Shown: in pieces, positions 8,463 through 16,766 of the stretch
Layout of the letters: every line of letters begins with the position of its first letter
Position numbering within the stretch: position 1 is the first letter of the stretch
Origin: Marinobacter sp. F3R08
GTDB taxonomy: Bacteria > Pseudomonadota > Gammaproteobacteria > Pseudomonadales > Oleiphilaceae
Assembly: GCF_018860425.1 (NCBI RefSeq)
Contig: NZ_JAHKPI010000002.1
Coordinates: 1-64,000, forward strand
DNA: 64,000 bases
Direction: 5' to 3'
Made by a program: the position numbers and the translations under genes
Notes under the pieces: model-generated
Databases searched by the model: none
Seen by the model: the letters and a program-made list of their open reading frames with translations, nothing else
Told to the model about the DNA's origin: nothing

Positions 8463-8487
8463 GCTCCGAAGGAGCCTTTTACCCTTT
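8463..8487 (+). terminator. Rho-independent terminator after the 7884 gene
   Basis: GCTCC-GAA-GGAGC stem followed by CTTTTACCCTTTT. It is a short stem with an interrupted T-run, so of moderate strength. The remainder of 8358-8588 shows no supported gene. Confidence 0.6.
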
Positions 8488-8588
8488 TCGTTTATCCAGC
8501 GGGCACCGCTGATCGGCTCGCGGGGATTGTGATTTCCGGGGTGGCGCGCCCTCCTGTGACGAACAGACCACACCGCCTTTATTAAAGA

Positions 8589-8638
8589 TTAGTACCGTGA
8601 CATACTAATTAGTAATTGGCATTACTAAACGGTACTAA
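8589..8638. promoter_or_regulatory. Nested inverted repeats in front of the AAA ATPase gene
   Basis: TTAGTACCG (8589-8597) is the inverted complement of CGGTACTAA (8630-8638). Between them are the perfect palindrome TACTAATTAGTA (8603-8614) and TTACTAA (8622-8628). The block ends four bases before the ATG and overlaps where a ribosome-binding site should be, so it probably controls the next gene at transcription or translation. Confidence 0.6.
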
Positions 8639-8641
8639 AGC

Positions 8642-9751
8642 ATGAGCATTGATTGGCACTACCCCCGCCACGACCTCACTGAGCGTGTCATTGAAGCGTT
8701 TGATAAAAGGGTCTCCAACACTCTGACGCTATTCGCCCCACGGCGCATGGGGAAGACAGAGTTTGTGCTACACGACCTCATACCAGCGGCGGAAAAGCGC
8801 GGGTTTGTACCGGTCTACGCCAGTTTTTGGGATAACCGGGACGATCCAACGTCCTCGTTGTTACACGCGATAAACGCGGCACTGGCCCAGAGAAGCTGGT
8901 GGAAGCGGGCAACCAATCGCATTGCTGGTGCACAGCTCAAGGTCAAAGCCGGCGCAGATGGCGTTGAAGCCGGCATGAGTGTGACTGCTTCACAGCCAGT
9001 CGCTCCAACCCCATCCTCTCTGGATGAGTTGCGCGATCAGTTCGCAGAACTTCTGCAAAGACATGATCGAATTCTGCTTTGTCTCGATGAAGCACAGCAC
9101 CTTGCAACCAGCCAGGCTTTTGAGAACCTCGTGTTCTTCTTGCGCACGCTCCTGGACCGGAATTTCAACAAAATCTACGTCATGTATACCGGCTCCAGTC
9201 GGGATGGCCTTCGCAAGCTCTTCAGTCGGCGAAAAGCCGCGTTGTTCCAAAGCTCCTCGCAGATCGAACTGCCCGACCTTGGCGCTGGATTCGTAGAGCA
9301 CATGCGAAACTGCTTTAAACAGGCCACTGGTCGGGAGTTCTCCTACTCCGAGGGCCAGCGAGCCTTCGCATTGCTTCACTACGTTCCACGGGAGTTCAGG
9401 TCGGTGATCGAAAAGATGATCCTGACCGGAGCGGATGACATCTTGAATGAGGCGGCTGTTGCGAACGATGATCAGCTTGAAGATAGCGGCTACCCCATTT
9501 TGTGGAAATCGCTCAAAGCGATCGATCAAGGCTTGTTGATATGGATTGCTTCCGGGAATGCGGCTCTGTACCAAGATCCCTGCAAAGAGTTTCTGGCAGA
9601 CCGGTTGGGCGTGGACTCCGTTGAGACTCACACTATCCAGAACGCCATAAACCGACTTAGAGGCGAATACCTTTCTCTGGTTTCACATGGCACCTATGAG
9701 TTCGAGGATGCTCGATTCCGAGACTGGGTAGTTATGCACTGTGAGGAATAA
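8642..9751 (+). CDS. AAA-type P-loop ATPase, function unknown
   Basis: A 369-residue ATPase. Walker A is APRRMGKT (residues 32-39). Walker B is ILLCLDEAQHL (about 144-154). A sensor-1-like strand (YVMYTGSSRDGL) follows, and the C-terminal part from about residue 270 looks like a winged-helix domain (HTIQNAINRLRGEYLS). The layout resembles the Orc1/Cdc6-like and AAA_14-type bacterial ATPases, whose roles range from defence to replication. No partner gene is adjacent, and the next gene is 145 bases away. The ATG has no normal ribosome-binding site but is crowded by the inverted repeats just upstream. Confidence 0.75.
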   Translation: MSIDWHYPRHDLTERVIEAFDKRVSNTLTLFAPRRMGKTEFVLHDLIPAAEKRGFVPVYASFWDNRDDPTSSLLHAINAALAQRSWWKRATNRIAGAQLKVKAGADGVEAGMSVTASQPVAPTPSSLDELRDQFAELLQRHDRILLCLDEAQHLATSQAFENLVFFLRTLLDRNFNKIYVMYTGSSRDGLRKLFSRRKAALFQSSSQIELPDLGAGFVEHMRNCFKQATGREFSYSEGQRAFALLHYVPREFRSVIEKMILTGADDILNEAAVANDDQLEDSGYPILWKSLKAIDQGLLIWIASGNAALYQDPCKEFLADRLGVDSVETHTIQNAINRLRGEYLSLVSHGTYEFEDARFRDWVVMHCEE

Positions 9752-9895
9752 CCGCGAACTAGATCGTTCGCCTGTCATGGAATGGTTTGCCTGCCTGATG
9801 CAGAACTGAATCACGAGACTTGCATTCCGAGATCCCGATATAGGCTGGGAACATCAAGACACGATGTTTCAAAGAACTCTATCCGGGAGCAAGCC

Positions 9896-10519
9896 ATGAA
9901 AGAAGTCTCAACGTTCAAAGTCCCCTTCAATATCTGCGATCGCCTGCATCAAGCCTTGCGAGCTGAACGCCACGAGGCGATTGCTGATCAAATCACTAAC
10001 GCTCACCCCCAGGAGCTGGGAGCCGACAAAATCGTGGGCACCGGGGGTGGGTGTCAGGCGTGCATGGACCCGACCACTAAGCACACGATCACCGGCTTTG
10101 CTGAAGGTGCGCACTATATCGATGCCTTAGTGGATGCCGGTTTGTGCTATCACTTCGAAGATAGCGCTGCTGATTGCCTGCGCCATCACAACCTGTCCGA
10201 CAGCCAGATTGAGGCCATCGAACACAACGTTGCCCAACTGTTTCAGATCGACTGGCATATCGGCGGGTATGACTGCCTGTTCCACTACGCCCTCGACAAG
10301 GGTAAGCGCCCGACGAAGGCCAAAGGACATAAGGCCACAGACGCCAACGACGAGCTGCTTGAAAACACCGACAGCAGCCCGGCGAGCTCGGAATTGATTA
10401 TTCGTGACATCGGTCTGGTCGGTTCAGCTCGGAATCGTGTTGAATTGACCTGTGAGGATACCCGAGATGGCCGTAGGCTGATCGTAAACCTGTCCGTGGT
10501 TTCTCTCGATTTCGTATAA
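9896..10519 (+). CDS. Hypothetical protein, 207 residues
   Basis: The ATG at 9896 follows GGGAG. The protein is soluble. It has a Cys pair in GGGCQACMD (around residue 51), and several His/Cys residues in CYHFEDSAADCLRHHNLSD, so metal binding is conceivable. The C-terminus is beta-rich after a linker of KGKRPTKAKGHKAT type. The gene is followed 10 bases later by another unknown gene, so the two form an operon. No family is recognised. Confidence 0.65.
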   Translation: MKEVSTFKVPFNICDRLHQALRAERHEAIADQITNAHPQELGADKIVGTGGGCQACMDPTTKHTITGFAEGAHYIDALVDAGLCYHFEDSAADCLRHHNLSDSQIEAIEHNVAQLFQIDWHIGGYDCLFHYALDKGKRPTKAKGHKATDANDELLENTDSSPASSELIIRDIGLVGSARNRVELTCEDTRDGRRLIVNLSVVSLDFV

Positions 10520-10529
10520 GGGGAGCGGC

Positions 10530-10832
10530 ATGAGTCGAACGACGCAACACGAGCTTAGAGTTTTGCTGCGGGACGCCCGGAACGCCCTTGGTGTTCGTTC
10601 CAACCGGAAGATCTGGCCGAAACTTACGCCTCTGACGGACGCGCTGGCGGAGCGACTCGGGCCAAAGGCTTGTGCCGTAATGGTCAGCCCCTATACCGAC
10701 GGTTACTGGATGATCTTTTGGATAGACGGGGATTGTCGCGAGAACACCAAGCGCATCGCCCCAGAGGATCTGGCATTATCTCCGTCAAAATTTGTGGCCA
10801 AGCATCTTAAATCTAAGGACTGTCTGAGTTAA
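10530..10832 (+). CDS. Hypothetical protein, 100 residues
   Basis: The ATG at 10530 follows AGGGGAG and lies 10 bases after the previous stop. The N-terminal half is basic and helical (LRVLLRDARNALGVRSNRKI) and could bind nucleic acid. The second half carries YTDGYWMIFWIDGDC. It is probably translated with the upstream gene. No family is recognised. Confidence 0.6.
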   Translation: MSRTTQHELRVLLRDARNALGVRSNRKIWPKLTPLTDALAERLGPKACAVMVSPYTDGYWMIFWIDGDCRENTKRIAPEDLALSPSKFVAKHLKSKDCLS

Positions 10833-10911
10833 CCGCTCACAAGTACGTCACCACCAATGCGATTTTGAAACCTCTCCGATCCTGGTAACCGCCAGCAGGT
10901 GGCTGCGAAAA

Positions 10912-10939
10912 GTGCGCCCTTATCAGACCAGGGGCGCAC
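10912..10939 (+). terminator. GC-rich hairpin, possible terminator
   Basis: GTGCGCCC (10912-10919) pairs with GGGCGCAC (10932-10939). Only AAATTT follows, so it may be a weak terminator or an mRNA-stabilising hairpin after the 9896-10832 operon. Confidence 0.45.
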
Positions 10940-11032
10940 AAATTTAGCCGCTACTCAGCACGAACAAGCCCTCTGGATCTGTAGCATCAACCTCGACCTC
11001 ATGGAACAAACCGGTAGATTGATAAGAAGACT

Positions 11033-11788
11033 ATGAAAGCATCCATCATTCTTTTGTTAGTAACATCGCTTGCAGCAACCCCTGCGACAGCCGATCTGGT
11101 CAAGAAGTCCAGCAGTGGTATCTGCCACGACCGCCATAGCAGTTGGTTTGAACGCACCAAGAACTACACTGAGTTCGGCTCGCTGGCGGCGTGCCTTGAA
11201 ACTGGTGGACGGTTACCAAGGGATTACGCCGGCCCCGGTGTTCGCTCTGGAACCTCCGCACAAGCCGCCATGGGAGAAGCCCAGCGCGAAGGCCGGGCGT
11301 TTTCCCGTATCTATAACCGAGAGGACTACAACCACTGGCTGGATCGGGATTCGGACTGTCAGGACGAACGACACGAGCTGCTGATCGATAGTTCATTGAC
11401 CAGTGTGACCTTTCGGGATCGGAACCAGTGTTACGTAGATACCGGACTCTGGTACGACCCATATACAGACCGAAAATACTCCAAGTCCTCGGATTTGCAC
11501 ATAGATCACATCGTGAGTCTCAAATTTGCTCACGAACGCGGAGCTCATTCGTGGCCGCCACAGCTCAAAGAGCGCTTTGCCAATGACAGGCAAAATTTGA
11601 TCGTAACGGAGGCCGGAGCCAACATGAGTAAATCCGCGCACGGACCTTCCGCCTGGTTGCCCCCGAATCAGCAGTACCGATGTACTTTCCTGGCGAAGTT
11701 CGATGCCATCATGGAGAAGTACCAGCTTGAATATCAGGCTCGTGAAAAGCGCGTGATCAACCGCATGAAGAACGCCTGCGGCGGCTGA
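11033..11788 (+). CDS. Secreted HNH-family nuclease (DUF1524-like)
   Basis: A 251-residue protein with a signal peptide (MKASIILLLVTSLAATPATA) and a C-terminal HNH nuclease domain. The metal/catalytic core is HIDHIVSLKFAHERGAHSW (His at about 156-159), followed by FANDRQNLIV, SKSAHGP and WLPPNQQYRCTF, the order typical of secreted HNH/DUF1524 nucleases. Four cysteines outside the core may form disulfides in the periplasm. Substrate is probably DNA in the envelope or outside the cell. The N-terminal 100 residues are not recognised. It is a single gene with its own leader region. Confidence 0.8.
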   Translation: MKASIILLLVTSLAATPATADLVKKSSSGICHDRHSSWFERTKNYTEFGSLAACLETGGRLPRDYAGPGVRSGTSAQAAMGEAQREGRAFSRIYNREDYNHWLDRDSDCQDERHELLIDSSLTSVTFRDRNQCYVDTGLWYDPYTDRKYSKSSDLHIDHIVSLKFAHERGAHSWPPQLKERFANDRQNLIVTEAGANMSKSAHGPSAWLPPNQQYRCTFLAKFDAIMEKYQLEYQAREKRVINRMKNACGG

Positions 11789-11898
11789 CAACCAACACCT
11801 CTCCCCGTGAGAGTTGCATTCCAGCAACCCGGTTTACGATTTCATTGGTTGGGCCAAAGGGCCCGAAAACGGGAAATCGGACCAACGGGGAGAACACG

Positions 11899-12300
11899 AT
11901 GTCGACAAACACTCTGCGGACAAAGGAAGGTGCGCCTATCCAAACCCAGAAGCGCTATTTCTGCGACCACCCAACAGATCCAAGCAAGAAAGAGATTCTG
12001 GTCGTCGAGAAGCTGCCTCACCCTGACGATGAGTGCGATCGTCAAGATCTGATCATCTGCCGCAACAACCGGCTCGTGTGCCGGCATGTACCACCGTCTT
12101 ACCTCCGCGTCGATCTGCACAGTGTCGCAAAAGAGCTTTGGACGGATTTCAGCAATGTTCCAGTAGACCAGAACGAGCAACTGGAAGCCTCCTTCCTTCG
12201 GTTCCCCAAGGGAACACATCGCGAGGATGTCTGGCACTGGTTCGAAGCCAACTTCACTCTTTCGGTTGCAACGGACCTCATGGGTATTGAAACCGCCTGA
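11899..12300 (+). CDS. Hypothetical protein, 133 residues
   Basis: The ATG at 11899 follows GGGGAG. The protein is soluble and acidic, with cysteines at KRYFCDHP, DDECDRQDLIIC and the like near the N-terminus, and the string ICRNNRLVCRHVPPSYLRVD in the middle. The last third is helical (HREDVWHWFEANFTLSVATD). The gene lies in a row of small plus-strand genes each with its own good ribosome-binding site. No family is recognised. Confidence 0.6.
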   Translation: MSTNTLRTKEGAPIQTQKRYFCDHPTDPSKKEILVVEKLPHPDDECDRQDLIICRNNRLVCRHVPPSYLRVDLHSVAKELWTDFSNVPVDQNEQLEASFLRFPKGTHREDVWHWFEANFTLSVATDLMGIETA

Positions 12301-12400
12301 GATTTAGCCGGTTGCATTTCGAAAACCCGCGATAGATTAGGTTTGAAAGCGCCGCAAAAAACAGGCGTTAGTAAATTAAGACCCAAACGGGGGAGAAACC

Positions 12401-12700
12401 ATGAGCAACCAAGCAGCAAAGAAATTTCTTGAAGTATTCGCAAATGCCGATGCCATCGAAATCGATGGTTTTTTCATTCGTCATTATGACAACACAGTTC
12501 ACTCAGGCTCCGGCGACCCCTCGGAAACGGCGATTGAGCTGACTATCGACGTAGAGGGTCGGGAGTTCGAAATCATTATTGAGCATGGCGACCTCAACGA
12601 CATCACTCTTTGCGACGAAGGAAATCAGTGGACCGTTGGCAGACATGACATCTGTTTTTTCACCGTCCAAACCATCAGCACAAACCCGGCAGAAGTCTGA
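12401..12700 (+). CDS. Hypothetical protein, 99 residues
   Basis: The ATG at 12401 follows GGGGGAG. The product is a small acidic beta-rich protein (IEIDGFFIRHYD, IELTIDVEGREFEIIIEHGD) ending in FFTVQTISTNPAEV. No signal peptide, membrane segment or catalytic motif is seen. It belongs to the series of short accessory genes between 11.9 and 14.5 kb. Confidence 0.6.
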   Translation: MSNQAAKKFLEVFANADAIEIDGFFIRHYDNTVHSGSGDPSETAIELTIDVEGREFEIIIEHGDLNDITLCDEGNQWTVGRHDICFFTVQTISTNPAEV

Positions 12701-12779
12701 CTGGGCCTAGCGGAGATCAGAAAACTGCCATCTATCCGTACCCCACGGCCAAATGTCCGCCAGCAAAAGGAATAAATCC

Positions 12780-13496
12780 ATGAATCAAGTCGCACTCATT
12801 GAAGTTCCGATCCAGGAGAACATAACCGCGCTTGGACTGTTCGTGAATGGCCATCAGGTGATGGTCACCGGGCGTTCCTCTGGCCACGATGTAATGCCAA
12901 CCCGCCATGTTGCCGAAGACATCGCACAGGCGCTCGGGGTTACGCTGACAACGCTCATCGCTCCGATCAAAGAGTATGGTGACGAATGGTGCTGGAATGA
13001 GATCCATGTGGACATGATCAACAACGGTCACCTGATGCCGCCAGAAGGCAGTACAGACCTGATGAAAGGCTTTTATCGCTGCCCCTCCTGCTTTGAACAA
13101 TGGGGGGTCTGCGATACCACCAACGAGTCCATGCTTTGCGAAACCTGTGATCATGGGCTTGTAGAGCCCTTCTACTCAGGCGACCCGAGTGCAACCGTGG
13201 AAGATACGCTTCACTCGCTGGCGGACCAGGAGCAAAAATTCCCGAATCCCGGTGAGCGGGGCCCGTATGTAGTTGAGGTGTGCCGAAACGCTACAAAACA
13301 CGCGACTCTAACGGTCGACAACGCGGCTGGTCCGGCTAGCGCCCACCTCTGGGCGCTAGAAACTGCAGGGGACATCGAGTTCGGGAGCGATTCCAGTGCT
13401 GAATACGAGGTGCTTCACTGTCACGCTCTTGCAAAGCCTGCCGTACAGGTATTAAATCACGACATATCTGGCGCGAATGAGCCGTTCGGAAAATAG
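12780..13496 (+). CDS. Hypothetical protein with a Cys4 zinc-binding pattern
   Basis: A 238-residue protein. The ATG at 12780 follows AAAAGG; an ATG at 12753 is a weaker alternative. The centre holds CPSCFEQWGVC and then CETC, a two-CxxC arrangement with 15-25 residues between, typical of a zinc ribbon (about residues 101-125). The N-terminal part contains GHQVMVTGRSSGHDVMPTRH, and the C-terminal part is beta-rich. It could be a regulator or nucleic-acid-binding protein, but nothing proves it. Confidence 0.6.
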   Translation: MNQVALIEVPIQENITALGLFVNGHQVMVTGRSSGHDVMPTRHVAEDIAQALGVTLTTLIAPIKEYGDEWCWNEIHVDMINNGHLMPPEGSTDLMKGFYRCPSCFEQWGVCDTTNESMLCETCDHGLVEPFYSGDPSATVEDTLHSLADQEQKFPNPGERGPYVVEVCRNATKHATLTVDNAAGPASAHLWALETAGDIEFGSDSSAEYEVLHCHALAKPAVQVLNHDISGANEPFGK

Positions 13497-13599
13497 TTTC
13501 TCTCCTCCGGCACGTCTTCGGAAGACACGTAGAAAAACAGGTTTACCTACAAGCGAACTGAAAACCCAATACATAATCTCCGATTTGAAAAGGAATACT

Positions 13600-14133
13600 A
13601 TGCTTACCCGATCCCTACTGATTCTTGTCATTGGCTTGGTCAGCGCTACCAGCTTTGCAAAACCAACTGGTGATCCGTCCAGGCCAGGTGCTTATAGCCA
13701 CTCTTCGGAGGCACCGTCATTCGAGCTTCGCACAGCGAATCTATACGTTTATCTGATGTATCGAAGCTACGCTGGAGCTTGCGCCCCGCTTGCTTTCGGT
13801 AGAGGAATGATGTTTGACTCAGGCTTTCCGGTTGAAGATTTTGTCGTTGATGGAAAGCTGGATCAGACTGCTTTAATTCGTCGCGTAAAAGGATCTCTAC
13901 GTTCCCCTGATCCTTTCACCAATGCAATGCTAGGAGCCATATACGAGGTTACTTCACAACCAGGCTTCCTCGAAGCGCGTCGCACCGCCCTAGCGGAGAA
14001 ACTCACACCCTCTGAGAGAGTCGGGGTAGAGATGCAGAAAGTCCTGGAGAATGAGTGCGATGGATCGGAAAGCGTCAGAAAAAAATTGGCAGAGAAGATC
14101 GTTGAAGGCTACCACCATGCTGCCCATCGATAA
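13600..14133 (+). CDS. Secreted hypothetical protein, 177 residues
   Basis: The ATG at 13600 follows AAAAGGA, and the N-terminus (MLTRSLLILVIGLVSATSFA) is a clear signal peptide. The mature protein is helical, with two cysteines (AGACAPLAFG and LENECDGSES) that may bridge. A longer frame starting inside the preceding gene exists, but the export signal favours this start. No family is recognised; a periplasmic location is likely. Confidence 0.65.
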   Translation: MLTRSLLILVIGLVSATSFAKPTGDPSRPGAYSHSSEAPSFELRTANLYVYLMYRSYAGACAPLAFGRGMMFDSGFPVEDFVVDGKLDQTALIRRVKGSLRSPDPFTNAMLGAIYEVTSQPGFLEARRTALAEKLTPSERVGVEMQKVLENECDGSESVRKKLAEKIVEGYHHAAHR

Positions 14134-14199
14134 TCTCGACCAGAGGCACTCGTCCGCTCTGACTGGGAAATCGATGATCACCCTCAGTCCCCCCATGCA

Positions 14200-14457
14200 T
14201 TGATCCCCTCCGCGCATCCTTTTTGCTCTGTTAGCTCTGTAACGGACGAACAAATCCTGGAAGGGCTACGCCATGCGGCAGCGATGTCGGCCTACCACCA
14301 GCACCTTCTAACGACCGGTGCATCAACCGAGGAAGCCGTCTTGAGAAAGCACACGAATATCCCGTCCGAATTCTGGTCTGATGCGCCACCCTGTTCGATC
14401 TGCGCTGATGATCTTAGGTACCACGCTGAACAGCGTGACGGCAGCAAAATATCTTGA
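14200..14457 (+). CDS. Small hypothetical protein, start uncertain
   Basis: An open frame of 85 codons from a TTG. An internal ATG at 14284 would give about 57 residues. It contains TDEQILEGLRHAAAMSAYHQ, which is helical, and a CSIC pair near the C-terminus. There is no strong ribosome-binding site at either start. I include it because the frame is in register with plausible protein sequence and the opposite strand offers nothing better. Confidence 0.4.
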   Translation: MIPSAHPFCSVSSVTDEQILEGLRHAAAMSAYHQHLLTTGASTEEAVLRKHTNIPSEFWSDAPPCSICADDLRYHAEQRDGSKIS

Positions 14458-14704
14458 TTGCCTCGCCCTCTCATTCCACTGCCGGCCCGGTTTAGATTTC
14501 AGTTCTGCGAGGTTCGGACTCGCCTGCAAGCCCGCAGCAACAGTGAAGCCCATAGATAAAACCAGAAAGTCTCTCACCGCTTGGAATGCAACGTCGATAC
14601 AAAACGCGCTCGGGATTGCGTTTTTTAACCGGGACTCGCCCTTGCTTTTCACGACTGAATGATAGGTTAGAAATGCGTTAACAAGCGATCCGGGGAGGGA
14701 TTGA

Positions 14705-16138
14705 ATGAACGTCACCAGCATTGTGAAGAATAGCTTTCACGTACCCAGCGTCGTCACCAAACAGCTGAAGATGAACACGATCAGTGACGGTCGTCGTCGC
14801 GTGCGGATCTCCAGCAACTTCATTGACCTCATGGGGTTTAAAGCCGGAGCTCGCATTGAAGCCGTGCCATCAATATCGGGCGGTTTCGATATCCGTCTCA
14901 GCCAGGCCGGCTCCACTAAAGTACATCAACGGAAATACAACCGTACCCGGAGCAACAACCCACTGGAAAGCCTGATTGAGTTCGGCTCCTCTTCCCTGCT
15001 CAACAGTACCTTCCCCCCAGCTACGGAACGCTTTCATGTGACCATGCGCCAGGGCGAAATAAAAGTACGCCCCATCGCGAACCGTGTATTCAGCATTGCT
15101 CGGCGTTTCAAAGGCCACGATCCTTTCCGCGCCATGGTAGGAATGACTGGCGGCGTGGATCTCCACTGTCTCGATAGTGCCGGCTTCAAGTCGGACGTGG
15201 TGCTTGAATACAGGCCTCGGGAGGCTCGCGATAATGCCGCAGGACGCTCCCTTGAGGAGGTTCACGCACTCAACACCCTCCGGAATGGCAAGCCCCGCCT
15301 GCTGATCAATGAGGACATTTATCAAGTCTCTCCGGAGCGTCTCAAAAGCCTGTGCGATGAGGGCGATCCCATTGCCCTGGGACACTTCTCGGTCAGCTGC
15401 GATGACTTCTCCTCCGCAAAATCAAAATCTCTACGCACTCAATCCGTTGATAACGGAACCACTCAGGTCGACATGATCTACCCCGTCTTGAGGATGATCG
15501 AAACCATGAATTATCCGGTGGTAATGATTGAGAACGTCCGGGCCTTCGCAAACCATGACGCGGGAATCATCCTGAAATCCATGCTTCGACGCATGGGCTA
15601 CGAGACCACGGAAATGACGTTTTGTGCTCGGGACTACGGCGGCATCCAAAACCGCACCCGGTATTACCTCGTGGCCTCCATCTTCCCTGGTTTCGAGGCT
15701 CCCAAGCCCCAGCAGCGCAATACCAGCTCAATATGGCCGATCGTTGAAAAGCACCTCGGGGATTGCCGCGACGTTACAGAGGCAAGCTCCATCAAAGCAC
15801 GGGCCACTTCACACCGGGGCAGCATTGGCATCACCAGAGAGAGCACCTTCTGCCCGACAATCCTGAAGAGCCAGTCTCGACTGGTGAAGGATGGCTGCTA
15901 CATCGAGGACGAAGGACGGGTTTACGCACCCTCAGAAAGCCTTCTGCAGGAACTCATGAGCATCCCTGATGACTTCGATGCCAGCTGGATGGCTCGGGAG
16001 CAGTGTTCGGAGACTTTAGGCCAGAGCATCGACTACAAGCTTCATCACGCGGTTGTTGAGTCCGTTCGCAAGCACATCCAGAGCAATCTCGGACAAGGCC
16101 CGGTTCTTCGTCATAAACATCAGGCTCAGTTGCTCTGA
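14705..16138 (+). CDS. DNA cytosine-C5 methyltransferase with AbrB/SymE-like N-terminal extension
   Basis: A 477-residue protein. The C-terminal 330 residues hold C5-methyltransferase motifs: a weak motif I (GMTGGVDLHCLDSAGF), the motif IV cysteine in SCDDFS (Cys232), motif VI MIENV (Glu276), motif VIII IQNRTRYY (315-320) and a motif X-like GQSIDYKLHHAVV. The usual PCQ around the catalytic cysteine is replaced by SCD. The first 65 residues (RRRVRISSNFIDLMGFKAGA...) look like an AbrB/SymE swapped-hairpin domain, uncommon in this enzyme class. No cognate restriction enzyme is adjacent, so it is an orphan enzyme for host mimicry or regulation. GGGGAGG precedes the ATG. Confidence 0.8.
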   Translation: MNVTSIVKNSFHVPSVVTKQLKMNTISDGRRRVRISSNFIDLMGFKAGARIEAVPSISGGFDIRLSQAGSTKVHQRKYNRTRSNNPLESLIEFGSSSLLNSTFPPATERFHVTMRQGEIKVRPIANRVFSIARRFKGHDPFRAMVGMTGGVDLHCLDSAGFKSDVVLEYRPREARDNAAGRSLEEVHALNTLRNGKPRLLINEDIYQVSPERLKSLCDEGDPIALGHFSVSCDDFSSAKSKSLRTQSVDNGTTQVDMIYPVLRMIETMNYPVVMIENVRAFANHDAGIILKSMLRRMGYETTEMTFCARDYGGIQNRTRYYLVASIFPGFEAPKPQQRNTSSIWPIVEKHLGDCRDVTEASSIKARATSHRGSIGITRESTFCPTILKSQSRLVKDGCYIEDEGRVYAPSESLLQELMSIPDDFDASWMAREQCSETLGQSIDYKLHHAVVESVRKHIQSNLGQGPVLRHKHQAQLL

Positions 16139-16261
16139 GCCCTTGCATTTTGAGACTTGCCGGTGCCTTTAAAGTGTAAGATGGATTGCGGCGACCGCTA
16201 TATTCTAACCAGACAGCTACATGAGAAACTGAGGGTTCAGAAACAATGAAACAGGAGAATT

Positions 16262-16585
16262 ATGTCACCTAAGTCTTTCAATAAAATTCTGCAGGAATTC
16301 CGTAAGTACGAAAATGATCTCCCAATCAGCTCCATGCTGTGTTTTATGGAAATACTGGAGTCACCGGGACTCACCGTTTCACAAGCAGTCAACGGGCTGG
16401 ATCTCAGCAAGCAGTCCGCCAGCCGGGCCTTAAAGAATCTCACTCATAGAGCGCGGCCTGGCAAAGACGGGATCGATGTTGTTCGAGCTGAACCGCTTCC
16501 CGAAGATTACAGGGTATCCCAACACTTCCTGAACGAACGTGGAGTGGAACTGGAAAAGCGGATACGACAGATCCTTTCGGACTGA
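16262..16585 (+). CDS. Small winged-helix (MarR-like) DNA-binding protein
   Basis: A 107-residue protein whose ATG follows ACAGGAG. ISSMLCFMEILESPGLTVSQ plus AVNGLDLSKQSASRALKNL forms the helix-turn-helix of a winged-helix domain, with the basic recognition helix around residues 50-58. VVRAEPLPEDYRVSQHFLNE fits the wing, and the last helix reads RGVELEKRIRQIL. The form is that of a MarR-type regulator, shortened. It stands between the methyltransferase and a 120-base spacer with an inverted repeat at 16627-16656 that could be an operator. Confidence 0.7.
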   Translation: MSPKSFNKILQEFRKYENDLPISSMLCFMEILESPGLTVSQAVNGLDLSKQSASRALKNLTHRARPGKDGIDVVRAEPLPEDYRVSQHFLNERGVELEKRIRQILSD

Positions 16586-16626
16586 TTAAGGCCAACCCAG
16601 CACGCAAATAAAACGTCCATCCCATT

Positions 16627-16656
16627 CTGGACGCCATATTGAAATGTGGTGTCCAG
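16627..16656. promoter_or_regulatory. Inverted repeat before the 16767 gene
   Basis: CTGGACGCCA (16627-16636) faces TGGTGTCCAG (16647-16656), a 10-bp stem with one G-T pair and a 10-base centre. The half-site GACGCCA is the same as in the palindromes upstream of parM, although here the two halves are spread apart. It may be an operator or an mRNA hairpin. Confidence 0.5.
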
Positions 16657-16766
16657 CCTCCCCCTCTCCTGCCCTTGCATCCTGAAAAACAGCGATAGCC
16701 TATCAATGAGTCGGGAAGACACCGACGGCATCCGCCGCAAAGACCAGACGCTATAGGTGAGCGCAA

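Noticed and set aside
8358-8585. Plus-strand frame between the 7884 gene and the ATPase
   Set aside because: Pro-rich chance frame that runs through a terminator and lacks a ribosome-binding site.
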